Assembly (NCBI GenBank): GCA_013368325.1
Contig: JAACJK010000064.1
Span: 434,001 to 498,000 of the forward strand
DNA: 64,000 nucleotides
Direction of reading: 5' to 3'
Origin: Ephemerocybe angulata
Lineage: Eukaryota; Basidiomycota; Agaricomycetes; Agaricales; Psathyrellaceae
The notes beneath the pieces were generated by a model that saw only the letters and a program-made list of their open reading frames with translations, was not told where the DNA came from and made no database searches. Below are positions 43,086-52,923 of the stretch, piece by piece. A program made the position numbers and the translations under genes. The stretch's first letter is position 1; each line of letters starts with the position of its first letter.

Positions 43086-43785
43086 CAGCGCGATCGCCAC
43101 TGCTACGTTCTTGTAGTTCCCCTCTTTCTTGATCTACTTACTGAATGCCTCACTTCCCTCTGTTTGTCGACTCTTCCACAATAATCATGTTGTTTTGGAG
43201 GGTAAATATACTATTATATACTGTTTGACCAGCTCGCTGCGTGGCTTGAGAGTCTTCAAAAACAAGGACTTGTAATCGTATCCCGATGCCTTCGGGAAAG
43301 CTGCTCGGCTACCGGCAATGATCGTCGGCCGAGATATCCGGGCTGGGCGCTTAATTTCGGTTTCGCGGCAGGAAACAGTAAACTGAGTTCGGCCTGGGCG
43401 ACCCTGCCCGCTTCGCCAGGCGAGTTGAAGCAAAGCTACAAAAGCCAAACGAAAAGCTGGAGCATATGTAGCTCGAAAACAATGCAATATTCCAACAACA
43501 ACAGGGATGGTTAGGACAGGGTATATGTATGTGGCAAAAATGATAGCGTCCACGTCCAACGCCGAAGTGGGATATTTACAACTTCGAAACGAGACATGGA
43601 GGTGTGAGGAGGAGTCGGAGGTGCGGAGGTGTACAGGACTCGGATGATGTTCGAGGGACGGAGAGGTCCGTAGGGTGAGAGGTGGTCGGGCTTAGCCGTC
43701 GTGGCGAATCGCCGGTTTCGACAAACTCGACAAACGTGAGACGGCCGTTTCATGATGTCGAGAGGCGCCGAGGTCGGCCGTTGCT
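43086..43785. other. Intergenic, convergent 3' flanks
   Basis: About 0.7 kb between the Ser-rich gene and GH128. A minus-strand frame of 124 codons has hydrophobic stretches but no supporting signal. A TTAAGCGCCCA element lies near 43343-43353. Confidence 0.4.
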
Positions 43786-45209
43786 TCATGTCAAAAGGTG
43801 AACGTGTTGAAGGCCAAACAGCATCACGACGCTAAGTGCCAAGAACAGTGCCGAGATGGGGTGTGAGGGCGAGCTAGAGTTACGGCCGGGCTTGTTGGCG
43901 CCTTTCGGTAGGGACGAGTCGGGTACGCCAGGGGCAGTCCAGTCTACAAGTTTGAGTATCAGTGTCTGGTGTCGGGGAAGGGAAGGAGGAAGACGCACTG
44001 ATGTATTGGAGGCCGAGTGCGTTGATGGCGCCGTTCTGATCAATCATACCGTTGTCCTGAATGGTTTGACCTTAATCAGAAACTCATTGAATGTAGGCCG
44101 TAATGAATGACCCTAACAAGGAGGGCAAGCCAAGGCCGGCGCCATGGCTCTAGGACATGGGCATCAGCGCATAAGCATGCCCGGGCTGCCGCCCCAGAAC
44201 TAATAGAATCCCCGAGAGACGTACATAAAAAGAAGGAGAGAATTGGGGCTCACTGGGTTAACGTTCCGCGTATTCTTCATGGCACCAAACCATGCGTACC
44301 GCTCGATCCAAGTTGTTGAGTCCATCCACTCTTGAGTAGCCTTGAGGTAATCGGCAATTTCTGCGGCTGTAGCTATTCGATTGTGGCCCGAGAAATCATG
44401 GTCGGCCCACTCCGTGACCCAGACGGGCTTCTTGAAGGTCTCGTACATGTCGGTCACGTACCTGATGAAGTCTGTCGCGTTTGTGCCATAGTGGTCTAGA
44501 ACAAGGGTGTGTAGGCATGAGCTTAGAAGGCAAAAGGGATGGTAGCATCGAGGGAGGGACGTACGGACGACGAGGAAATCGTAGTTGCAGCCCCCAGCAC
44601 AGGCGGTATTCCAATCGAGATGCCATTGCTTTCCGTAGCCTGCGCTCGTTGTTCCGGGGCTACCGAGGCGTATTCCTTCAGCGCGTAAGGGCTCCAGGTG
44701 GTCTTGCCAGACTTTGGCGCCCTGTTCTGGGGTCAAATGCGCTTGGCCTTCGTGATCTGGCCTAGACGCGAGCCATTCAACCTCCAACCTGCGAGGCTCA
44801 CGAGAAGAAGACGCACTCGTTCATGCCCATAACGGCTGTTGTGTCCTTCTTGTTCTTCAGGACGTTCTTGATGTCCTTGTCCCAAGTTTTTATTGAAGCT
44901 TCGTCTCCCCAGAGCATGGGGACGAACTCGAGGCCTGCGTCATAGTTGATTGGGCCAGAGATCCAAGTATAATACCTACATACCGCGCGTAAGAGAGAAG
45001 TCAATCTGAAGGTTCGCGGGACCGCTGAAAGTTACGCGACGGACGTACCAAGACACCTTTCCAGTCCCCGCAAACTGACCCATACTGACTGTATCTCCGT
45101 TCGGCCATGCGAGTCCAGCTTTTGAGGTCTGTGTGACTGCCGCGAACGTAGTGGAGGCTCCGAGGAGCGTGAGGAGGGCGAGAAAACGAAACGCGCTCAG
45201 GCTGGTCAT
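43786..45209 (-). CDS. GH128 family glycoside hydrolase (beta-1,3-glucanase), likely GPI-anchored
   Basis: Six exons (45049-45209, 44817-44975, 44565-44761, 44254-44495, 43999-44056, 43786-43943) give 324 aa in frame. The signal peptide is at residues 1-22 (FLALLTLLGASTTFAA). Catalytic glutamates are expected in MGMNEP (Glu107) and WVTEWA (Glu201). Other family motifs are AGLEFVPMLWG, LGSPGTTSAGYG, CNYDFLVVHHYG and ERYAWFGAM. The tail has a Ser/Pro linker and a final hydrophobic segment (ALFLALSVVMLFGLQ), as expected for a GPI anchor. GH128 enzymes cut beta-1,3-glucan and in mushrooms act in wall remodelling. A TATAAAC sequence lies 62 nt upstream of the start. Confidence 0.9.
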
Positions 45210-46633
45210 AGTGTCGACGACGATGAACTGCGACACAAGACAAGGAGAATATTCGCCGGTCACTGTGGGGGTTTATACAATTCAACGGGAAGAGCCGAAG
45301 AGTTGTTGTCAATGCCAAGGAACCGACGTCAATCACACGAGATGCGTGAAGTTGAGATAAGAGACGCGAATTGAAGGAGAGTGGGTGTTAAAAGAGTGAC
45401 TGGGAGGATGCAGAGAGCGAGAGGCGAAGCATAAACGAACACGGAGGAGAGGGGAAAGGGAAAGAACGGAAAACCGGGGAGGATCCCGCAAAACTTTCAA
45501 TCCGACTTGATAAGCACCGACGCCCCACTCACTTGTCCCTCGCACCTGGCCTTCATCATCAAAACGGCATACATACACAGTGACACGAGTCCAGTTTTCC
45601 GTTAGCCTTTTCATACCGAGTGTCAGCGCCATTTAATTAGATATGAATGTGGGGTAGAGCGTTCACCTTGGCGTTCACCCACTTCTGGGCCCTGGGCGCT
45701 TCTCTTCCCGACATTGAGGAGAAGCCAATCTATGGCAGGCGCCAAAGCAGTAGTTATCCCAGCTCTAGCTTGACTTCAAGACCTTTTTCGCTTGGCTTCG
45801 CTTGCCAAGACTAGAAACCGGAGAATCCTGACCGCTGACAGACAGAGCTTGACCAAGATCGAGACTCAAGAGAGTTTGCCAGTCCCCTTGTTTCTCGAGG
45901 TAACCACCATTGCCGCTGTCATCGATTCATCCAGCGTCTGATGGGAGTGCACATACGCCGAGGCCAAAATGGGCTGGTTCAGGGAGGTCGACCGTCGACG
46001 GTAGACACAAGGGTCGACGGTGGTGCAGAAGGTTCAAGCTTTCAAGGTTGGGCATGGTTGCTGACGAAGAACGAAACAGAGTTGAGATTTCCTTTTGATC
46101 GACCGTCATCATCGCTCCTCAAGCTTCAAGACTAAGTGGCTGGGACGATCACCAGGCGGAGCTCCCTCCAGACCATGGAATCCTGAATGGGAGAGGAAGA
46201 AGGGAAGACCACACGGTAAATTTTAGTGGCCGTGTGGGGCATATTTCAACACCTTCAGGCTGTCCTTCTTGACTGTTCGATGGTCAGCCAGCAAGGTATT
46301 GAGATCGCGCCACAACTAATAGTATATGTCTAATGCTTGCCTTCATGCTCATAGTAACTGTGCTGGTGAGCTGTATCTTGAGGACCGAGAGAGTTTGAAC
46401 CAGAGATACGCAACAAACCTAGAAACACATATGTTACAAAAGACGCCAGTAGTAGTTTCAAAGCTAGAGCGTATATGTCGGGCACAAACAGTGGTAATAG
46501 GAGTCATGGTATGTCAGTAGGAAATGGTCATGATGATAGTACAAGAACAAAAAGAGCAAATATGCAGATCCGATAGAAAAAGGCTTGAAGGAGGAGGAGG
46601 GGTAGCATTACATCCGCAGAGGGGAAATGGAAG
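45210..46633. other. Intergenic, about 1.4 kb, no gene seen
   Basis: It contains the GH128 core promoter (TATAAAC complement at 45271-45277). Three GTCGAC sites occur within about 30 nt near 45987-46018, in a partly palindromic CCGTCGACGG context. No exon chain recognised. Confidence 0.4.
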
Positions 46634-48095
46634 TTAGAACGAAGTCGTCGAATCGACCTCGATAGTGGGCACGATCGATGCAATAAACTTTAGGAACACC
46701 ACCAAGTAGAAGTCGACCCTCATACCCTCTGGCTCCTCATCGCCCTCCTGAGTGGCAATCTGCTCCTTCGTTGACCCACTTGACTTCCGACCGAACCACT
46801 TCTTCTTTTCCTTCCCTTGCGTGGTCGCAGATGAAGGTCCGGATTTAGCTTGCTGTGCGAGCTGCTCCGCAACGACGCTGTTGTTCATGCGCTCGATAAC
46901 CTTCTTCATGACACTCGAGTGCTTGCAAGGGTGCACGGAAGCGGCTTGCAGGGAGGCGGAGTGGATGAAGGGTTCGATTGTCACGGTCTTCTGTGCATGA
47001 TCGGCAGAGATATCTTGGAAGATTTGTTGGGGTGTGAGAGGTTTGCCATTCTGCGCGAAATTGTCAGTTGGGAGGTCTTTGAGGTAAAAGATAACGACGC
47101 ACCTCATTGTAGCCAATGAGCCAAACTCGAGGTGTCTGATAGTACTTGTCGTACGTGATCATGACGTCGTACGTCCTAACCTGGAGTAGATTCGACCTGA
47201 GCGCCTCAGTTGGACTAAGAGGGTCGTCAGCGGCAGCTCACAGAGTTCGCACCCGAAAGACTCACTTGGCCGCAGAGGGCGCTGGTGTGGGTTTCGCTGC
47301 AGTGGCCTCATCGCCTTCTTCAAGGTCGTCCTCTTCCATATCAGGAATATCGTCGAGATCAGGCGTATCCAGCGCAGCCGCCCCCGAGTCACCCTGCCCT
47401 CCTAGCGATAAGCCTCCGACGCCTCGTGCAATCTCATCGCCATCATCGTCCGGGATCTCGGTGAGGGCGGCAGAGTCAGCCCCTGGGTTGTCAGAAGCCT
47501 TGCGGCCTGCGTGTGTCTCGACCCACTCATCCCCCTCAGCTCCACCTGTACCCTCTCCAAATGAAACCAATCTCTCAGCATCCTCGTCTGCGTCGGTGTA
47601 GGCCAGAGATTGGGCGCGTCTGAGGCAGGGAACGCCGCGGGTAACGAGATATTGCTTCTCCCGGGGCAGGAAGTCGCGTGCTTTCGAGTCGTCGCCTTTC
47701 TCCCTGTTCACGGCGAGGGAGATCTAGGTTAGGATACCGATTTCGACCGTTCAGTTATTGCTGTTGAAACCGCCACTCACCATGTCCATACGGGAAACTT
47801 GTAGACCAGGAAATCACCGGCCGCTACGAACTCCTCTGTACCCTCATTTCAGCTCCCATACGCGTATCTTGGGACGAGACCGGTACACACCAGGTGTGAT
47901 ACGCCCATGCTCCTTGAACTTGCTCTCCTTGAGAACCTGGCGAGTCGTTCTCCTAGATCAGTGCCTGTCGATCGTGGGGTGGATTGACACTCACTGGGCT
48001 CAGGTACTCGCGCATCGCGAAGATAGAGGACTACGGCATAGTGAGCTACTGGAATTAGGACGTTCTTGGGGTTGTGTTACCTGTAGAGCCTGCAT
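46634..48095 (-). CDS. ATG3: ATG3, E2-like enzyme for Atg8 lipidation
   Basis: Seven exons (48081-48095, 47995-48030, 47891-47936, 47781-47835, 47266-47703, 47103-47196, 46634-47050) give 366 aa in frame. Atg3 transfers Atg8 from Atg7 to phosphatidylethanolamine in autophagy. The N-terminus ([18 protein letters not shown]) forms the membrane-binding helix, then [33 protein letters not shown] precedes the long acidic flexible region. The E2 core has [18 protein letters not shown], and the catalytic Cys270 lies in the HPC motif ([19 protein letters not shown]). The C-terminus [15 protein letters not shown] matches the family. A Ser/Lys insertion ([12 protein letters not shown]) sits before the last helix. 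Exon 1 is only 15 nt. Confidence 0.94.
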
Positions 48096-48492
48096 GGTGG
48101 ATTGACTTGGGCTGGATGGACGTGGTTGGTGGACAAGAGATCTCCCAATGGAAATCGATCCAATTTAGCCCCTGCGCTGCCACGTGCCCGGCAGGAGCAC
48201 AACAGAGATAACGCTCACAGCGACCACACCTTTGGTGTTCGCTACCACTGGGATTTGTCGACTAGGATAGAGTAATTACAAGTAACAAGAACAGCGGATG
48301 TGCTGTCGCAAGAGGTACGACGTCTAGACTCGTCTAGATGAGCTAGATACATGAGATAGGGTGGCTGGCTTGATCCGAGCTAACGGAAGCAAAAGTGTGA
48401 ATGGAAAAGGATGTTGAAAGGAGTTGAAAGGAGTTTGAAAGGATGCTGGGGCTTCAAGATACAATCCAGCAGGGGAATCGGCGAGAGGAGGG
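48096..48492. other. Intergenic, ATG3 promoter
   Basis: About 0.4 kb between the ATG3 start and the 3' end of the LYAR-type gene. No gene seen. Confidence 0.4.
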
Positions 48493-49762
48493 TTATGACG
48501 ACTCTGAGGGCGTCTTCTCCTTTTTGCTTTTCTTCTTCTCCTTCTTTTCCTTGGACTCAGAGCTCGCCTCTGCTTTCGAATCCTTATCTTTCTTCTCCTT
48601 CTTCTTCGATTTGTCTTTCTTCGACGACTCAACGACAGTTGGTGTAGGTGCAGTGTCGACCTCCATTGCATCTTCAGCCTTCATTTTCTTCTCCTCCTTC
48701 TCCTTCTTCTTTTTCTCCTTGACCTCCGTCTCTCCCTCGACCTCCATAGGTTCAGCCACCTTGGACGACTTTTCCTTCTTATCCTTCTTCTCCTTCTTCT
48801 TGGCCTCCTTCACCTCTAGTACGTCGCCATCCTTCGACCCAGATCCATCCTCCTCCACGGTCTTTTCTTTCTTTTCCTTCTTCGCTTTCTTCTCTTTCTT
48901 CTCCTTCTTCTCAGACTTCTCCTTCACCTCTGCCTCCGGTGCTGCCATCTCGACATCGTCCTTGGTAGACTTGCTTTTCTTTTTCGCGGGCTCGGAGCTC
49001 TGGAAAAGAAACCAACGTTGAGCGGCCGCCCCCTCCATAGCCAAATTTACTACTCACCTCATCCTCAGGCGATTTCCGCTTCTTATCCTTCTTATCCTTC
49101 TTCTTCTCTTTAACTTCCTCCTTCGGCGCGACAGCAGCAGGGGCAACGGCCTCCATCGCCTGGGCCTTCACGGGTTCGGGAGCGGGTGCAGCGGGAATCG
49201 GGGCGGCGGCGGGTGTACTCCACTTCGAGTTGGTCACCATTGGCGCATCGTTGGCTCCAGTGCTGCGGGTGGGAGGAGCCCGTGCACCTCCATGCCCACC
49301 AAACCCACCTCGATTGTTTCCGCCTGCGCGTCCATTAGCCTGTCCTTGCTAAATCGCCGTGAAGGATAGTACCAATCAGCCTTTAGACACCCCCACTACA
49401 CGCGTAGGAACGTTAAATGCTGAACTCACCTTGGGCCCTTTGTACAGAGTCTTTTGGTACTTCTCAGCTTCCGAGATACACGAAGTGTGCCCTCTCCACT
49501 CGGCAGAGCTGTTGAACGTTTTCGAGCAGTCGATGCAGTCGAAGCCTCCGTGGCATCGTCCACTATGTTGGTCAAGCTTGGGCTTCTTCACAACGTCTCC
49601 ACAGTCTAAGGGCCATATTCACTGGCAAAATCAGAAAACGCGAGCGCCTCGATGGGGTGGGATGGACACTGACTATGGCATCTATTAAGAGGTAACGAGG
49701 CGCAGTCAGATGGGGCTCTCTCATGCGGATATGGTAGAGGCTGCTCACTGAAATGAGACCAT
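48493..49762 (-). CDS. LYAR-type zinc-finger nucleolar protein
   Basis: Five exons (49749-49762, 49674-49681, 49430-49605, 49058-49348, 48999 to 48493) give 331 aa in frame. Exon 2 is only 8 nt: joining CA|ATGCCATA|AC restores the family start MVSFQCHNCGDVVKKPKLDQ. The zinc-finger part continues HSGRCHGGFDCIDCSKTF and GHTSCISEAEKYQKTLYKGP, the LYAR signature. A Gly/Arg/Ala-rich linker and then a long Lys/Glu-rich, coiled-coil or disordered tail follow (EKKEKKAKKEKKEK...). LYAR-family proteins are nucleolar and act in rRNA processing and ribosome production. Both flanking introns (67 and 68 nt) have standard ends, GTGAGC..AATAG and GTCAGT..CTTAG. Confidence 0.88.
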
Positions 49763-50473
49763 TTTGGTGCCTTTTGAGGTCGTCTAGAGGGGTATACGGA
49801 GATGGGCTCGTGAGGGTTCTGTCCGAGTTGGTTCTGGAAAAATTCGGCAGGGCGCTAACACCCGGGCCGAATGGTCCGTCGGCTGATTGCCCCTATCCAG
49901 CTCCCTCACGCAACATCGATTGTTTGACTGCACCCACCAGCAAACCCGACTGTACCAGCGCTTGACCAAGGCTTACCTGATAGTACGCTCCCGCTTCAAA
50001 CGTTCTTCTCTCTGCGGTAAGCATGGATCCGGTTGGCTGTGAATTGGGGACTCAGCCTGAGAACCATACCACTGCGCATGTCAGTCGAGCCCATTTCTGG
50101 CGCTGGTCCGGAGGCTTCTTCAATGGCTCCCACAGCCAGGCATCTACTTGAATACCGATTTGTAGACTCATGAGGCTTTGCACTTAACCATAGATCTCGG
50201 CATACTTGGATCCGAAAGGCTGTGTATGATGTTTTTGCTGGCTTTTGCACACCTATTCTTCTAAACCGGGCTTCGATCTATGCGAGGCACAAGCCTCTCA
50301 GCATGGTTATGTTGCAGATTAGAGTGCAATGTGAAACAGAACGAATTGTACTATAAGTACGGGAGCACGTCTAGCAAGTCTTTTTGCCGAATGCGCTGGG
50401 ATTTCTAGACTCAGACGTAGGCTACCCCAAACCTTCCAGCCGTACTGCTTCGATCACACAGTGAACTCGCATT
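49763..50473. other. Intergenic between divergent genes
   Basis: About 0.7 kb. A possible TATA sequence (TATAAG near 50352) lies upstream of the first small membrane-protein gene. No other gene seen. Confidence 0.4.
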
Positions 50474-50801
50474 ATGCCACTCAACAGTCGCATCATTGGA
50501 GGGACCATCGGAGGGGTCGTCGCACTCGCGATTATGGTACTCTTGATCTTTGGGTGGCGCTCAAAGGGGAGTGCGAAGGAAGGTATGGATAGATTATCAG
50601 TTGCTCTCATATAAAGGTCAACTCACCCCCATCAAATATGTAGTCGCAATGGAAGATGAAGAGAAGGCAGCGGCTGCCCCGGCTAAAGAGGAGGTTCAGC
50701 AGATCAAGGAGGAATACTTCGACAATCCAAAGAATGAGCTGCCGTACGGGCTCCTGGGGGCTGCTGCATTTAAATACAATGGGCTCTCCAATGCACTGTG
50801 A
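50474..50801 (+). CDS. Tiny glycine-zipper membrane protein, tandem copy 1
   Basis: Two exons (50474-50582 and 50644-50801) give 88 aa. Residues 7-28 are one hydrophobic helix with small-residue spacing (IIGGTIGGVVALAIMVLLIF), followed by GWRSKG. Positive charge after the helix and no signal peptide suggest a single-pass protein with its tail in the cytosol. The tail is acidic and Ala/Glu-rich (EDEEKAAAAPAKEEVQQIKE) and ends with a hydrophobic stretch not seen in the other two copies. The exon 1 length (109 nt) and intron phase are identical in all three genes. I do not recognise the family. Confidence 0.7.
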
Positions 50802-51097
50802 GGGTACGAGGGCAGGCACTACGATTATGGTACTTGTATGTCGGTTGTTGGAGCTTCGGTTGGCTTCCATTGCACCAGGAGGTCTTCTTGCGATGATTAT
50901 GATGTCAGGTGCAGCATCGACAATCGTCATGCTTGGAGGTGTATTAACGTTAGATGGACAGCCGTAAGCACAGCGTCCCTCCTCGTCTATTTTGAACTGA
51001 GCATTACAGTATATGAGCCACCTCAGAAGGTAAGAATATTTGGAGCCCCTCTTCTCTTTCGCCGGGAGCAGCTACCTCTAAAGCTACTCTAAAGCCT
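50802..51097. other. Spacer between tandem membrane-protein genes
   Basis: 296 nt. It may hold degenerate family sequence, but none is clear enough to call. Confidence 0.3.
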
Positions 51098-51440
51098 ATG
51101 GTTGACAAGCGCCCGATTATTGCCGGGACTATCGGAGGGGCCATTGGACTGGCAGTTATAATTCTATTAATCCTCGGCTGGCGCCAGCGAATGAAGGAGA
51201 AGAAAGGTGCAGCATACTATCTCTATTTTCCGTTAAACGAAGCTGATCAACATTGCAATAGCCACTGAAAATGACTCTGAACTTGGGCGAACTCCAAAGC
51301 TAGAGGAGCCGCCGGAGTTTAAGCATCCGATCGACATTTCGGCCCCCCAAACGCTCCCAGCATACCTGACAGAAGGGTTGGGACTTGATCTTCCCCCTGG
51401 TCAAGCCGTCTTCCCTCCGACATATATAATGGGCCCCTGA
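51098..51440 (+). CDS. Tiny glycine-zipper membrane protein, tandem copy 2
   Basis: Two exons (51098-51206 and 51262-51440) give 95 aa. It begins MVDKRPIIAGTIGGAIGLAV and continues IILLILGWRQR, a single helix with GxxGG spacing that could favour helix packing. The intron interrupts after KEKK in the same phase as in copies 1 and 3. The tail is acidic and Pro-rich and includes KHPIDISAPQTLPAYL, shared with copy 3 (KQPIDISSPQQLPAHL). This shared motif marks a selected cytosolic segment. No signal peptide and no cysteine. Function unknown. Confidence 0.75.
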
Positions 51441-52119
51441 GGTTCCCGGGCATCTAGGAGAGCATCTACACACAATACTGGCCGCAATACATGGCAAACG
51501 AACCAGTCTAAACAATGAACATGTATCCCAAGCTGACCGTCTAGCATGTACACTAGTAATAGTAAACAAGCTTTTTGTAGAACGAGGACAATTTACTCTC
51601 TATGTTGTGGAGGCCATCCAAGTAAAAGATAGGTAGATAATGAGAGAGGGTCACTCTCATAAATATAAGCGCCCAATGGCACTTGGATTCAGTAGCTGAA
51701 GCGAGTAGCGGCAAGGGACCTTACAGATATACGAGTGCTAGAGTACCTGGGTCGAGTTCCCTGGACTCACGAGCAAAAGATCCGCGGTCTTTGTAAAACC
51801 ATGAACTTGTTCCATGTCAGATGTACGGTTCATCAGGACGGCTACACCAGAACCGGGGATTCAATTGGCAAGAAGCAAACGAGGCGACAACCCACCGGTT
51901 GCGCTTAATAGCTGTGGAGGGTGGTGCGCTGGGTGTCGGATACTATCCACTCTTCATCCAAACCTCGTCTCGGCATCAGTAGTTGCTTCCTTCAAGTTCG
52001 CGCTGAATAACCTTTCTCAGCGGAGAAAGCGCCGAGGCAGACTGAGACTATCAAAGCCCTACACACCTTTAGTCGGCTTTTCGTAACAGCACAGGATGCC
52101 CTGTGCGCGTTACACTTGG
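51441..52119. other. Intergenic, no gene seen
   Basis: About 0.7 kb with an ATAAGCGCCCAATG element near 51664. A TATA element follows at its right end. Confidence 0.4.
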
Positions 52120-52127
52120 TATATAAG
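52120..52127 (+). promoter_or_regulatory. TATA box of the third small membrane-protein gene
   Basis: TATATAAG lies 88 nt before the ATG at 52208. Confidence 0.5.
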
Positions 52128-52207
52128 AAGCAAGAAGCACCTTTGGAATTCTGAAATTCGCTCCGCACCCCAACTCAACGACTAGATCTCCTTGGTCACT
52201 TCAAGCT

Positions 52208-52526
52208 ATGGTTGACACGCGCCCCATTATTGGTGGGACAATCGGAGGGGTCATCGGTCTCGCTATCATCATCCTGTTGATCATTGGCTGGCGTCAGCGA
52301 AAACAGGAAGATAAAGGTATGTATAACTTTTTCGCCTTACGATTGCACCCTAAAACACTTCGTTTTAGCTGCCGAGGAGGACTACGAGGCAGGGAGACCA
52401 CCGAAAGAGGAGAAGCTGCCAAAATACAAGCAACCCATTGACATTTCGTCACCCCAGCAGCTGCCCGCTCATCTTGCAGGAGGGTCAAATACAATACCCA
52501 TACAAGCGATGCCTCTTGGGGGCTGA
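52208..52526 (+). CDS. Tiny glycine-zipper membrane protein, tandem copy 3
   Basis: Two exons (52208-52316 and 52369-52526) give 88 aa. MVDTRPIIGGTIGGVIGLAI then IILLIIGWRQRKQ is nearly identical to copy 2 through exon 1, including the nucleotides before the ATG. The tail (EEDYEAGRPPKEEKLPKYKQ, then PIDISSPQQLPAHL) keeps the PIDIS.PQ.LPA motif. Exon lengths equal those of copy 1 (109 and 158 nt). The three genes lie head to tail within 2.1 kb and are probably recent duplicates. Role unknown; a regulatory subunit or a peptide acting on another membrane protein is only a guess. Confidence 0.75.
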
Positions 52527-52923
52527 AGGTTCCATATCGGACACTGTTCTGCCAGAGCGCCCACTGCTTAACATGATACCTTGCACACTCTTTCGGGGAC
52601 ATACAAGGGATTCTTCCTTTTTTTAGCGCCCAAAGCCCCAAACACACACTCGCCTGAATCCAGACATTTACTCTTCCACGTAAAGCACATCATTCTTGGC
52701 TACATGTCTTAAGAGTCTCGGCAGTCGATTGGGGTTCGGATGCAGTTTGAGCTCAACCAAGATTTAGCGCCCGTCGGCAGCGGCGACTACAATGTACACC
52801 GGGGCCGATGGCCGACGAATGATGCTAACAGTCTCATCAATCCAAGCGCTTCAACCTTGACAGTCATCCCAACTTTTCCCAGGTCTCTGCTCCTCGGACC
52901 TCCTACGGTCCTCCCCAGCCACG
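52527..52923. other. Intergenic, upstream of an F-box gene
   Basis: About 0.4 kb with three AGCGCCC elements (52553, 52622 and 52763), the last 160 nt before the F-box ATG. Confidence 0.45.

Noticed and set aside
42435..43132. Four other long frames over the Ser/Thr repeat (both strands)
   Set aside because: They follow from a repeat whose period is a multiple of three. Only one frame has a signal peptide exon spliced in phase.
43185..43559. 124-codon minus-strand frame with hydrophobic stretches between the Ser-rich gene and GH128
   Set aside because: No signal peptide, splice chain, promoter or similarity could be seen.
48493..49021. Separate Phe/Ser-rich plus-strand gene opposite the LYAR-type tail
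   Set aside because: It is the complement of Lys/Glu-rich coding sequence (GAA/AAG runs read as TTC/CTT); no signals support it.
51735..51780. tRNA-like T-arm (GGGTCGAGTTCCC)
   Set aside because: No acceptor stem, anticodon arm or D arm can be formed around it.
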